From: Bacteroidota bacterium
GTDB lineage: Bacteria; Bacteroidota; Bacteroidia; Flavobacteriales_D; Crocinitomicaceae
Direction: 5' to 3'
NCBI GenBank assembly: GCA_006226425.1
Contig: SBGX01000015.1
Span: 1 to 56,783, forward strand
Length of the DNA stretch: 56,783 nucleotides
The notes below the pieces were generated by a model. It was given only the letters and a program-made list of their open reading frames with translations. It did no database searches and was not told the DNA's origin. A program made the translations under genes and the position numbers. Below, piece by piece: positions 1 through 8,329 of this stretch; positions within the stretch are counted from its first letter, which is position 1, and each line of letters opens with the position of its first letter.

Positions 1-14
1 GGAACAATTGTTCC
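1..14. repeat. 14-bp perfect palindrome at window edge
   Basis: The first 14 bases, GGAACAATTGTTCC, equal their own reverse complement. They lie 19 bp beyond the stop codon of the minus-strand lipoprotein gene. They could be half of a larger structure cut off by the window edge, an operator for a gene to the left, or chance. There is no T-run beside it, so a terminator is not obvious. Confidence 0.3.
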
Positions 15-32
15 GGGGTCTCACTGGTGTTC

Positions 33-368
33 CTATTTCATTTTGGTATCGTCCAGGTAGATGTAAATCCCCCTTCGACACGAGCCCGTTCTTTGTGCCC
101 TGATCTTATGAAATTTGAATGTAAACTCCTGTCCTTCCTTTTTAAGATTATCTGGCAAATTGATCGCCTCATAAATCTTTTGTCCTTCGCCCTCATTTGC
201 CTCGATCAAAAAATCACAACCTTCTTCTGCAAATGTGGTAATGACTTTTCCGTGAACATATCCTTCGGGCAGCTCAGTAGTTACTTCACTCTTTCGGTAA
301 CGGTGGCCACAGGAAAACAAAATGATTCCCAAAAAGCATATCACTGTCATTTGAACTTTTCCGCTCAT
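33..368 (-). CDS. small lipoprotein of unknown function
   Basis: A 111-residue protein that starts with a lipoprotein signal: a hydrophobic stretch ending in LFSC, with the lipidated cysteine at residue 20, so it should be anchored in the inner leaflet or outer membrane facing the periplasm. The mature part is about 90 residues, charged, with two further cysteines (in GCDF and GSCRR) and a predicted beta-rich pattern. I recognise no family. Its ATG lies 3 bp after the stop codon of the upstream T9SS protein gene, so the two are almost certainly one transcript and may be translationally coupled. The ATG at 368 is chosen because the hydrophobic core follows directly. The gene is real on grounds of signal, spacing and coding character; the role is unknown. 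Confidence 0.75.
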   Translation of the reverse strand: MSGKVQMTVICFLGIILFSCGHRYRKSEVTTELPEGYVHGKVITTFAEEGCDFLIEANEGEGQKIYEAINLPDNLKKEGQEFTFKFHKIRAQRTGSCRRGIYIYLDDTKMK

Positions 369-371
369 TGC

Positions 372-2276
372 TTACTGATTTAGTTGAACCTTGATGACTT
401 TCTGAAAACGAACATTTCCATAGCGGAGCAAATAAACCCCCGTTGGCAAATGTTGAACGTTCATCACTGCTTTGAATTCCTGATTATCCGGTTTCACATC
501 AAATCCCTGCATCCGTTTTCCTTGCGTATCAAAAAGATCCAGAGATAATTGCTCATCATTGAACAAACCTTTGACTTCAATGCTTAAGTTCCCCTCCACA
601 TTTTTTAGGCTCGTTTCTAGCTGATCATAAAGTGTATTTTCCTGAATGCCTGCACTGATATCCGTCAATTTAAACGAGTAAATTCTCGTTCTGGGAAACC
701 CGTCGCTGTGCACATATTCAGCGGTGTGCCAGAACGTTTCGCCATCCGGATCGAGTGCCAGGTGGGAATAATCTCCGTAACGATCGCCTGCAGTCTGATC
801 CGTTTGTGATCCGGCACCTGTCATTGCTTCTTCTTCACTAAAGGTCATTTGTCCCAATGGATCGGCAGCTCTTCGACCGGTATATCGAATGGATGGAAAG
901 GTATTTGGCCCTGAAACACTATATGCCATGGCGATATTCCCTTGATCATCCATTGAAATACTTCCCAACCAACGATTATCTGTATCACTTGTAGGTGCAT
1001 AGGTTCCCTCCTGATAAACTCCCCATTTGGATGTCGTTTCGTTCTGACGCAATTCATACCATCTCATTCCCGCGCGATCATTTCCATTGACATCCACCAC
1101 ATGACAAAGTACGACGGAATTGTACCCCGTCCACACCCGATGTTGTGCTCGATAATATAAAACTCCCGCTACCGCATCCAGTTTATAATCTGTTCCTTTC
1201 TGAGAAATGTGCGGGTATTCATTTGGTGGAACTCCTCCCTCCGGAAATGCAGCATCAAATGCCGAAACGCTGATGTCTCCATCACTCACAATTTTTGTGT
1301 TGGAAGGAGTGGTCCAATCAGTGCTCATTTTGTACACCTGTATAGCATCACTTCCTTCTCCCCAGGCATCATCTCTCAGGTTAAAAAAGTAACAAGGAGA
1401 CCCATTGGGGGGTAAACTCCCATCCGCATCAGTTGGTAACATGGATGTGAATCCATTGTTGGAAACGTTACTTGCCGTCAAAATTTGCATTGTTGCTCCA
1501 GGATCACCGGCCAACATTTTCGTCCGGTCCATGACACCTGAGGTACCATCTGTCCCATTGATACTAAAATAATAACCATCAGACCAAATGGCGTATTTTG
1601 GATAATCTGGGAGTTCTGTAAAATCGTATGAATAGGTATAATAGCTTCCCGTCGGGTCATTCGTTTTGGACACGGCCACTAATAATTTATACGGTGATTC
1701 GGATTGGAACTGGGAAACGAACCAGCGATCCGCGTGTTTATCATATAGCACAATCGGATCTCCACTATCCTGGCTTCCAGGCCACAAAGAAGATAGATTC
1801 ATCGCCCCTACCAGACCGCTCCCGTCTTTATTAAAGATCCGATACTCTGTATTGATCGCCTGAACATAGTGGGAGGTTCCGGCTGCACCAGAAGGGTCAA
1901 GAGGGATTCCTCCACCTCCGGGCAAACCATCCACATTCACCAATGGACTACGGCTGATTCTGTTTCCTTGATTTTTTTGCCATAATGGATCATCTCCATT
2001 CGGAAGTGATTGTTCGTTCACGACCTTATTTTGACGCAGGTTATTTTTGAATACATGCTTTTTCTGAACAAGATGAATAGCTTTATTCACATCATCCGAT
2101 GCCAACTCCAATACCGGCTGAGAAATTCGAAAGCTGGAAGGCTCAAACACCTTCACCTTTTGTCCCAGAGAGTTCACAAATTGTTGAACCTCTCCTGAAT
2201 TTAAATTTTCCTGTGCATTTGACACACCGATTACTGAAATCGACGAGATGAACAGGAGTTTACTAAACTTTTTCAT
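372..2276 (-). CDS. secreted protein with T9SS type A sorting domain
   Basis: A 634-residue exported protein. Residues 1-21 form a Sec signal peptide (basic start, hydrophobic core, cleavage after SNA). The last ~80 residues have the type A C-terminal sorting domain pattern: LSLDLFDTQGKRM, then LPTGVYLLRYGN and a final basic VIKVQ strand, which directs secretion through the type IX system and attachment to the cell surface. The middle (about residues 130-540) is rich in Asp, Gly, Trp and Tyr with repeated short motifs of the kind seen in beta-propellers, such as YDKHADRWFVSQF and DNRWLGSISMDDQGNIAMAY. This suggests a propeller-like extracellular domain, but no catalytic motif is visible. It is transcribed away from the hybrid regulator at 2448, with a lipoprotein gene 3 bp downstream. 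The regulator may control it. Confidence 0.85.
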   Translation of the reverse strand: MKKFSKLLFISSISVIGVSNAQENLNSGEVQQFVNSLGQKVKVFEPSSFRISQPVLELASDDVNKAIHLVQKKHVFKNNLRQNKVVNEQSLPNGDDPLWQKNQGNRISRSPLVNVDGLPGGGGIPLDPSGAAGTSHYVQAINTEYRIFNKDGSGLVGAMNLSSLWPGSQDSGDPIVLYDKHADRWFVSQFQSESPYKLLVAVSKTNDPTGSYYTYSYDFTELPDYPKYAIWSDGYYFSINGTDGTSGVMDRTKMLAGDPGATMQILTASNVSNNGFTSMLPTDADGSLPPNGSPCYFFNLRDDAWGEGSDAIQVYKMSTDWTTPSNTKIVSDGDISVSAFDAAFPEGGVPPNEYPHISQKGTDYKLDAVAGVLYYRAQHRVWTGYNSVVLCHVVDVNGNDRAGMRWYELRQNETTSKWGVYQEGTYAPTSDTDNRWLGSISMDDQGNIAMAYSVSGPNTFPSIRYTGRRAADPLGQMTFSEEEAMTGAGSQTDQTAGDRYGDYSHLALDPDGETFWHTAEYVHSDGFPRTRIYSFKLTDISAGIQENTLYDQLETSLKNVEGNLSIEVKGLFNDEQLSLDLFDTQGKRMQGFDVKPDNQEFKAVMNVQHLPTGVYLLRYGNVRFQKVIKVQLNQ

Positions 2277-2355
2277 AATAGTTAATTTTGATTAAGCCAT
2301 TGAAAATCTGGCCGCTTTGGCAAAGATCAATATAGTTATAAAAATCTTATTGTCT

Positions 2356-2388
2356 CATTTCAGACATATGCTTTCCCATTTCGGACAT
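2356..2388. promoter_or_regulatory. tandem direct repeat, probable AraC-type operator
   Basis: CATTTCAGACAT (2356-2367) and CATTTCGGACAT (2377-2388) differ at one of 12 positions and start exactly 21 bp apart, two helical turns. That is the arrangement expected for AraC-family proteins, which bind two direct half-sites on one face. The repeat sits in the divergent intergenic region just in front of the -7 box of the TPR/kinase/AraC regulator, with the near half-site centred about 45 bp ahead of the predicted start of transcription. It is inferred to be that regulator's own site. It could also serve the divergent T9SS gene. Confidence 0.5.
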
Positions 2389-2414
2389 TTCCCAAAAAGA
2401 TTCGTTTTAATGCC

Positions 2415-2422
2415 TAAATTTG
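2415..2422 (+). promoter_or_regulatory. -7 box of the hybrid regulator gene
   Basis: TAAATTTG fits the Bacteroidota -7 consensus TAnnTTTG exactly and lies 25 bp before the ATG at 2448. No clear -33 TTTG is present at the usual 19-21 bp, which fits an activator-dependent promoter using the upstream direct repeat. Confidence 0.5.
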
Positions 2423-2447
2423 ATCGGATTGGAATTTTCAATCATCC

Positions 2448-4973
2448 ATGAAGTCGATATTTTACATCTCGTTTTTGACCTGTTTCTTCATCTCATTCGA
2501 TGCGGCCAGTCAAAAAATGCACTTCAATTACGAGCGTGAAAAAGAGTCAGCAGACTCTCTTTATGAGCTTGGGGAGAGTCAAAAGGCACTCGAAAAGCAC
2601 TACAAGATCATCGAGTATTTGAACAATCATGGGAAAAAAGATGAAGAACATTATCTCAGACTCATTGATAATCAACTGAGGGTTGCTAATTTGCATCTGT
2701 ACATCAATGATAGCATCGCGAATCTTTATATTGACAAAGCGACCAGTCATCTATCGAAAGTTCGTGATCCCTTAAGGCACTACCAGTGTTATAACGTCCG
2801 TTTTTTTGCCCTGTTCTATACTCCCGGGTCCGAAGAAAAACTTAGTTCGCTGGCCGATAGCTGCCTGAAGTATGCTCAAATAATGGGGGACGACCAATCA
2901 CTGGGTGAGTCCTACATAAACAAAGCACAGGTTCAGATTCTAAAGTATCAAAAAAAGGACGCACTGAAGTATGCTCTTAAATCGGAATCGTATATTCAAA
3001 ACATTGATCAAATTCCCTTTAAGGGCACCCTAAACAACAATCTTGGAAATGTATTCTTCGATCTTGGAAGTTACGAAAAAGCGATTCAATGTCACCTCAT
3101 CACCTATGAAGTTGCCAAAGAACTTCAGGACCTTGAAATTTTATTGGATGCCTGCTACAATCTGGCGCAAGACCATGAAAGTTCCGGAAATTTCAAGCTC
3201 GCGACAAAGTACTACCACGAGTTTTCTGACAGCGTTTCATCCTACTATGAAAAAATCATTGAAGATCGCTTTGTAGAAGCAGAAGCCAAATACAATGGAG
3301 AATTAAAAGACAAAGAAATCACACAGCAAAAATTCCTCACGAGGCAAAAGGAACTCGAACGGAATCAAACCATTTATCTGGGAATCATTGTTCTCATGTT
3401 TATGTTGGCCGTCTTTTTCTGGTTGTACAATCGTCAACATAGAAGAAAAAAGCAGGTGGAACTTACCTATCAAAAAGAGTTGGAATTAAATTCTCTTAGG
3501 GGTAGTTTTCTTGAAAATGTGGCTCATGAAATCAGAACCCCCATTACCCTGGTTGGCACCTACATTGAATTGGCGAAAGAAAAACTCGAGGCAAATCATC
3601 CGATCCAGGATCAACTAAGCAAGGCATTGAGCAACAGCCAACAAGTCGTCCGAAATGCGGATGAACTTCTTGAACTCATGCGACTGGAACACGGCTCTAT
3701 CCCACTTAGATTGGACTGGATTGAGCTACAGGCATTCTCCAGGCATTTATATCTAAGTTTTGAACCACTCGCCCAACTAAAAAGGATCAAGCTCTGTTTC
3801 GAAAATCATTTGAGCGAAGATTTGAAGATTTACACAGATAAAAACCGGGTGGAGAAAATCATCAATAATCTCATTAGTAACGCGATCAAGTACTCCCCAA
3901 GCAATACCGAAATTCAATTTAGAATCAAGGAAACAGAGACTTCTGTCCTGCTGGAAGTTTGTGATCAGGGACCTGGTATTAACAAAGATGAACAACATAA
4001 AATATTCGATCGCTTTTATCAGGCAAGGACCAATAACAAAAGTGGGGGCTTCGGCATTGGTTTGGCTTTCTCAAAAGAACTTGCACAAAGTCTAAAAGCA
4101 AAACTGGAGGTTCGAAGTATTCCCGGTGAGGGGGCCTGTTTCTTTCTGGAGCTCGTTAAAAATGCCTTTGAACCCATGCCATACAGCAACGCAACAGAAA
4201 CCACCTTAGAAAACAAAACACCCCTAATTGAAACGACGAAACGTAAAATTCTGATCGTTGAGGACAATCCGGAAATGAACGCTTTTCTAAATGAACTATT
4301 TTCGGAGGAATATCTCTGCGATAGCGCTTTTGATGGCAACGAAGCGCTACAATTCGTTCAAAAAAACAACTATTCTCTGATTATTTCAGATATTATGATG
4401 CCCGGTTTAAATGGTTTCGAACTGAAGAGGCGAATTAATAAACTGGAACAAAACAGACGCGTTCCCTTTATTTTCCTCAGTGCAAAAAGCAGATTGAATG
4501 ACAAACTCGAAGGTTTTGAACTTGGGGTGGATGACTTCATATCTAAACCTTTCCAACGACAAGAGTTGTTGGCCAGAACGAAGGCCTTGATCGCAAACAA
4601 AATAGAGCGGGATACCTGGTCTCGGGAGAACCCTGAATTTGGAGAGGAAAACTCAGACGTTGAAGAACAACTACTACAAAAAATTAAGTCGGTTATTTTA
4701 AAGGAGTTGTCAAACGAAAATTATAAAGTGAGTGATTTGGCACAAGAAGTTGCTTATAGTCAACGACAACTTGGACGCTTCCTTAAGCACAAAACAGGAA
4801 TGTCCCCCGTGCAATTCATGCTTGAAATTCGGCTCCAAAAAGCCTTTTTGTGCATTCAACAAAAAAAGTTCAAAACCATCTCGGAAACCCGTAATTATGT
4901 AGGGATCCCAAGTGCGTCGCATTTCAACAAAAAATTCTTTGAGCGATTCGGAATCCGTCCCACGGAAATTTAA
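2448..4973 (+). CDS. hybrid sensor kinase / receiver / AraC-type regulator with TPR sensor
   Basis: An 841-residue one-protein two-component system. Order: signal peptide (1-21), periplasmic helical TPR-like region (about 30-290), coiled linker, one membrane segment (about 309-330), HisKA with the phospho-acceptor in NVAHEIRTP (His360), HATPase with N-box NLISNAIKYSP, DQGPGI and GGFGIGLAFS, a receiver domain starting KILIVEDNPEM with the phospho-acceptor in SDIMMPG (Asp648), and a C-terminal AraC-type helix-turn-helix (about 748-840) ending YVGIPSASHFNKKFFERFG. All catalytic boxes look intact. It resembles Bacteroidota hybrid two-component systems, but the sensor is TPR-like rather than a Reg_prop propeller. 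The ligand is unknown. A 21-bp-phased direct repeat in its promoter suggests autoregulation, and the divergent T9SS gene is the nearest candidate target. Confidence 0.93.
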   Translation: MKSIFYISFLTCFFISFDAASQKMHFNYEREKESADSLYELGESQKALEKHYKIIEYLNNHGKKDEEHYLRLIDNQLRVANLHLYINDSIANLYIDKATSHLSKVRDPLRHYQCYNVRFFALFYTPGSEEKLSSLADSCLKYAQIMGDDQSLGESYINKAQVQILKYQKKDALKYALKSESYIQNIDQIPFKGTLNNNLGNVFFDLGSYEKAIQCHLITYEVAKELQDLEILLDACYNLAQDHESSGNFKLATKYYHEFSDSVSSYYEKIIEDRFVEAEAKYNGELKDKEITQQKFLTRQKELERNQTIYLGIIVLMFMLAVFFWLYNRQHRRKKQVELTYQKELELNSLRGSFLENVAHEIRTPITLVGTYIELAKEKLEANHPIQDQLSKALSNSQQVVRNADELLELMRLEHGSIPLRLDWIELQAFSRHLYLSFEPLAQLKRIKLCFENHLSEDLKIYTDKNRVEKIINNLISNAIKYSPSNTEIQFRIKETETSVLLEVCDQGPGINKDEQHKIFDRFYQARTNNKSGGFGIGLAFSKELAQSLKAKLEVRSIPGEGACFFLELVKNAFEPMPYSNATETTLENKTPLIETTKRKILIVEDNPEMNAFLNELFSEEYLCDSAFDGNEALQFVQKNNYSLIISDIMMPGLNGFELKRRINKLEQNRRVPFIFLSAKSRLNDKLEGFELGVDDFISKPFQRQELLARTKALIANKIERDTWSRENPEFGEENSDVEEQLLQKIKSVILKELSNENYKVSDLAQEVAYSQRQLGRFLKHKTGMSPVQFMLEIRLQKAFLCIQQKKFKTISETRNYVGIPSASHFNKKFFERFGIRPTEI

Positions 4974-5065
4974 GGAACACTTCTTCATTTAATCACTTAG
5001 CGAAACGACTAAGCCGACCATCCTTTGATATTTTTCTCTAAATTTATTCATCCTATCGTATTTCC

Positions 5066-5521
5066 ATGATGAAACGTTTTCAGTATTTTTTCTTTTACCT
5101 GATCTGCTTTCTTCTTTTCACTTCATGCAATCGGGAATTCAACGACTTCAAACTTGAAGGAAAATGGAAGGTCGTAAAAAGTAGTTTTCAGGAAAGCTCT
5201 ATGTCCGATGCTCAACGCCAAAATAGAAGTGATTTTCAAGCAAACTACGCCCAAAACAAGCAGCTATTTAAAGATGCTCCCCACAATATGACTTTTGATT
5301 TTAGGCAAGATTCACTCGTCGACTGGAAGAAGTCAGATGGTGATTTTCGATTACAGTACCGCCTTGATCGAAGTAGTTCGAAAACGAATCAGGGAACTCT
5401 CCATATCGGTTTTTCCCTTTTTCATGTGGAAATACTGGATGAAAACGAGATCAAATTGATCGATGATAATGTCCCCCTGGGATATCGTTCCGAACTCATC
5501 CTTCAGCGAGAAAAGTCATGA
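5066..5521 (+). CDS. lipocalin-like lipoprotein, function unknown
   Basis: A 151-residue lipoprotein: a hydrophobic leader ends in LFTSC with the lipidated Cys at residue 21. The mature part begins FKLEGKWKVVKSSF, the GxW opening typical of lipocalin-like beta-barrel domains, and continues with alternating strands ending in a charged tail. Such proteins often bind small hydrophobic molecules, but nothing here identifies a ligand. It stands alone, 92 bp after the hybrid regulator and 76 bp before the bestrophin gene. A second ATG follows directly at 5069, so the start is ambiguous by one codon. Confidence 0.75.
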   Translation: MMKRFQYFFFYLICFLLFTSCNREFNDFKLEGKWKVVKSSFQESSMSDAQRQNRSDFQANYAQNKQLFKDAPHNMTFDFRQDSLVDWKKSDGDFRLQYRLDRSSSKTNQGTLHIGFSLFHVEILDENEIKLIDDNVPLGYRSELILQREKS

Positions 5522-5552
5522 TTTTATGTCTAAATGGGCTAAATTAAATTGC

Positions 5553-5560
5553 TAATTTTG
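5553..5560 (+). promoter_or_regulatory. -7 box of the bestrophin-pirin-Crp set
   Basis: TAATTTTG is a perfect match to TAnnTTTG, 37 bp ahead of the bestrophin ATG. I do not see a good -33 TTTG at the right spacing. It is probably the start of the transcript that covers the next three tightly packed genes. Confidence 0.4.
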
Positions 5561-5597
5561 GTACAAGCATCAAGCAAAACCAACTGGAATTTAAATT

Positions 5598-6584
5598 ATG
5601 TACGTTAAACGCAACTATGGATTTTGGATGACCCTCAACTGGTCAAAAATGCCCTTTATTCTCGGCGCCCTTTACGGCTTACTTGTTTGCGGATCTTCCT
5701 ACTTATTAAAGGTGAGCCTTGCCATCCCATGGAGTCCGATTGGGATCATCGGGATTGCTGTGGCCTTTTACCTCGGTTTCAAAAACAACAGTTCGTATGA
5801 CCGAACCTGGGAAGCGCGCAAAATTTGGGGAAGCATTGTCAACAACAGCCGAACCTTTGGGGCCGCCGTTACCAGTTTTGTACAAGGGGATCGACAACAG
5901 GAACTCCAAAAGGAACTCATCTACCGCCATATTGCCTGGTTAACGGCCCTGCGACACCAATTGCGCCTAAGTCGGCCCTGGGAGCATACGGACATGCGAT
6001 TGAACGGCCTCTATGCCCCGAATGTATGCGAAGACTACAACAATCGGCTAGACAAAGAATTGAGGCAATTTATTCCCGAAAGCGAAATTCGCGAACTTGA
6101 TACCGCAAGCAATAAAGCCACCCAGCTATTACAAATACAATCCAAAAGGCTTCAAGAACTCAGAGATCAGGAATATTTCGAGGATTTCCGACACATGGAA
6201 TTCCATCAATTAATTGCCAATTTTTATACAGACCAGGGAAAATCGGAACGTATCAAAAACTTCCCTTTTCCCAGACAATATGCTTCCACCGCCTTGTGGA
6301 TGACCGTTGTGTTTAGTGCTTTCGTTCCTTTCGGATTACTGGACATTTTTAAAGACACACAAGGTCCTTTGCTTTGGGTTTGCCCCTTCATTTCAGGCCT
6401 GATCATCTGGGTCTTCTTTCTGATGGAAAAAATCGGAGACTATTCCGAAAACCCTTTTGAGGGGACCTACAATGACGTTCCTATTACCTCCATTTCAAGG
6501 GGGATTGAAATTGATCTGCGAGAAATGATTCGGGATGAAAATATCCCAGAAGCTGTGAAAGATGAAAACGGATTTTTAATGTAG
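5598..6584 (+). CDS. bestrophin-family ion channel
   Basis: A 328-residue inner-membrane protein of the bestrophin/UPF0187 (YneE) family, which form pentameric channels; bacterial members can conduct cations or anions. The N-terminal basic amphipathic start YVKRNYGFW, two early membrane segments (about 16-36 and 43-60) and the family signature after the second segment, FKNNSSYDRTWEARKIWGSI, are clear, as is the second hydrophobic pair at about 235-280. The ending is acidic. Length is normal for the bacterial family. Its stop is one base before the pirin ATG, so the two are co-transcribed. Ion specificity cannot be read from the sequence. Confidence 0.9.
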   Translation: MYVKRNYGFWMTLNWSKMPFILGALYGLLVCGSSYLLKVSLAIPWSPIGIIGIAVAFYLGFKNNSSYDRTWEARKIWGSIVNNSRTFGAAVTSFVQGDRQQELQKELIYRHIAWLTALRHQLRLSRPWEHTDMRLNGLYAPNVCEDYNNRLDKELRQFIPESEIRELDTASNKATQLLQIQSKRLQELRDQEYFEDFRHMEFHQLIANFYTDQGKSERIKNFPFPRQYASTALWMTVVFSAFVPFGLLDIFKDTQGPLLWVCPFISGLIIWVFFLMEKIGDYSENPFEGTYNDVPITSISRGIEIDLREMIRDENIPEAVKDENGFLM

Positions 6585-6585
6585 T

Positions 6586-7611
6586 ATGGAAAATAAGATC
6601 ATCAAAGCAATCCGCCCATTGGGTTTTCCCTGGGAAACACAAGACCCCTTTTTATTTTGTGTCTATCACAAGGATTATTATCCTCCTGGTGATGAGCACC
6701 TGGGAGTCAAAACAGAAGACAAACAGGGCCACCGAATCGGGCAGGATTTCCAATTAAAAGACGGCTTCCGCATGTATCATGGAAGTCACGTGCCTGGCTT
6801 TCCTTATCACCCGCATCGAGGATTTGAAACGGTCACCATCAACCGGGAAGGATTTGTTGATCACTGTGACTCTCTCGGTGGTGCCGGTCGCTTTGGTGCG
6901 GGAGACGTACAGTGGATGACGGCGGGAAGAGGAGTTCAGCATTCGGAAATGTTTCCATTGCTTAGTCAGGAAAAAAGTAATCCCCTGGAAATCTTCCAAA
7001 TCTGGCTGAATTTACCTGCAGCTAAAAAAATGGTCGATCCGCACTTCAAAATGCTCTGGAAAGACCAAGTCCCAACCTTGAAATGGAAAGACCAAAAAGG
7101 ACAAGCTGTTACCCTTGAACTCATCGCGGGAAACCTGGACGGACAAAAAGCTCCACACCCCACCCCGGAATCATGGGCAGCAGATCCTGCGCATGAAGTA
7201 CAAATTTGGCACATCCAGCTGGACCCGGAAGCAGAATGGACGATCCCAGCAGCCACCAGCAATCAAAGTCACCGAAACCTCTATTTCTACCAGGGACAAA
7301 ACATTGTTCTGGATGGTCAAACAATCCTATCGGGGACGCGGATTGAACTCACACCTGATTCCCCAGCGAAAATAATAAACGGAACAAGCCCTTGCTCCCT
7401 CCTTTTTCTACAGGGAAAACCAATTGGGGAAAAGGTCGTTCAATACGGCCCTTTTGTCATGAACTCGGAAAAAGAAATACAGGAGGCCTTTGAAGAATAT
7501 CGACGTAACGAGTTCGGAGCCTGGCCCTGGCCTGAACAGGAACAAACGCATGGAGCAACGACTGGTCGATTTGCCCGTTTTCCAGATGGAAGAGAAGAAT
7601 ACAAAGAATAA
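6586..7611 (+). CDS. pirin family protein
   Basis: A 341-residue bicupin of the pirin family. The metal-site histidines of the N-terminal cupin are in YHPHRGFETVTI, and the second pair is in GDVQWMTAGRGVQHSEM, so the His-His-His-Glu iron set is intact. The C-terminal cupin (about 170-300) lacks metal ligands, as usual. Bacterial pirins act as quercetinases or redox-responsive partners; no substrate can be assigned. It is somewhat longer than most pirins (roughly 230-300 residues), with extra residues at the N-terminus and a basic tail after GAWPWPEQEQ. It sits 1 bp after the bestrophin gene and 11 bp before the Crp/Fnr regulator, which suggests shared control by redox or stress. Confidence 0.92.
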   Translation: MENKIIKAIRPLGFPWETQDPFLFCVYHKDYYPPGDEHLGVKTEDKQGHRIGQDFQLKDGFRMYHGSHVPGFPYHPHRGFETVTINREGFVDHCDSLGGAGRFGAGDVQWMTAGRGVQHSEMFPLLSQEKSNPLEIFQIWLNLPAAKKMVDPHFKMLWKDQVPTLKWKDQKGQAVTLELIAGNLDGQKAPHPTPESWAADPAHEVQIWHIQLDPEAEWTIPAATSNQSHRNLYFYQGQNIVLDGQTILSGTRIELTPDSPAKIINGTSPCSLLFLQGKPIGEKVVQYGPFVMNSEKEIQEAFEEYRRNEFGAWPWPEQEQTHGATTGRFARFPDGREEYKE

Positions 7612-7622
7612 AGCACCTTGCT

Positions 7623-8258
7623 ATGATCGGTGAAGAAAAAGAAATGATATACAAACAGCTGAATTTTCTCGGTTCGGAGTTAATCGAAGAAGTACTGCGA
7701 TCATCGGAAATTCAGCGTTTTCCTAAAGGGACCGAATTACTAAAAGAATCTCAATATGTTCAGGTACTTCCACTCGTCTTAGACGGTTTGGTGAAAGTTT
7801 TTTCCAGATTCGAAGAACGTGAACTTCTCCTGTATTACATCCAGGCAAACCAAAGTTGTATCATGTCTTTTTCGGCCTGTTTACAGGAACACCCCAGCCG
7901 GATTTTTGCGCTCACCGAAGAAGATTCAACCATTCTATTGATTCCAGCAGACAAAATTCCGTCCTGGTTAAAAAGTTATCCCAAACTCAATCTGCTATTC
8001 TACGAACAATATGATCTCAGGTACAGTGAGCTCCTGGATACAATCCACCACATTCTCCTGAACAAAATGGATCAACGGCTGTACGATTACCTGCTTGAAA
8101 AAGCACGGCTAACCGGACATCATGAGTTTAAACTTTCGCATGTCCAAATAGCCAACGAGTTGGGAACCGTCAGAGAGGTCATCAGTCGGGTCATGAAAAA
8201 ACTGGAGCAGGAACAAAAAGTGGAGCAGCATGCCGGAATCATAAAAATTCTCTCATAG
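7623..8258 (+). CDS. Crp/Fnr family transcriptional regulator
   Basis: A 211-residue regulator: an N-terminal cyclic-nucleotide-type sensor barrel (about 20-130) and a C-terminal winged helix (about 140-205) with the helix-turn-helix SHVQIANELGTVREVISRVM. There is no N-terminal CxxC cluster of the FNR iron-sulfur type, and the phosphate-binding cassette of true cAMP receptors is not evident, so the signal is unknown. The ATG at 7623 gives 11 bp spacing from the pirin gene; the ATG at 7647 (MIYKQLNF) is an alternative. Its stop codon is part of a 16-bp palindrome that is well placed to be its own binding site in front of the DUF2892 gene. Confidence 0.9.
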   Translation: MIGEEKEMIYKQLNFLGSELIEEVLRSSEIQRFPKGTELLKESQYVQVLPLVLDGLVKVFSRFEERELLLYYIQANQSCIMSFSACLQEHPSRIFALTEEDSTILLIPADKIPSWLKSYPKLNLLFYEQYDLRYSELLDTIHHILLNKMDQRLYDYLLEKARLTGHHEFKLSHVQIANELGTVREVISRVMKKLEQEQKVEQHAGIIKILS

Positions 8259-8272
8259 TGACTAAAGTCACT
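8257..8272. promoter_or_regulatory. palindromic operator, probable Crp/Fnr site
   Basis: AGTGACT-AA-AGTCACT is a 16-bp inverted repeat with perfect 7-bp arms. The 2-bp centre is too short for a hairpin loop, so it reads as a DNA operator rather than a terminator. It begins in the stop codon of the Crp/Fnr gene. Its centre (8264.5) lies about 41 bp ahead of the transcription start predicted from the TAGATTTG box at 8294, the class II activator position for this family. Confidence 0.6.
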
Positions 8273-8293
8273 GTTTTTATCATTCACGCTTCC

Positions 8294-8301
8294 TAGATTT
8301 G
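8294..8301 (+). promoter_or_regulatory. -7 box of the DUF2892 gene
   Basis: TAGATTTG matches TAnnTTTG and is 28 bp before the ATG at 8330. The -33 position has no TTTG, in keeping with activator dependence on the palindrome at 8257-8272. Confidence 0.5.
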
Positions 8302-8329
8302 TTTTATAAAAGCACAAAAAAACAACGTC

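Noticed and set aside
18-33. Hairpin joining 1-6 with TGTTCC at 28-33
   Set aside because: The arms are short and the long loop is not structured; only the 14-bp palindrome is clear.
27-383. 118-codon plus-strand frame covering the first gene
   Set aside because: It runs antisense to the lipoprotein gene, has no signal or family feature, and no promoter; it is a shadow of the minus-strand coding sequence.
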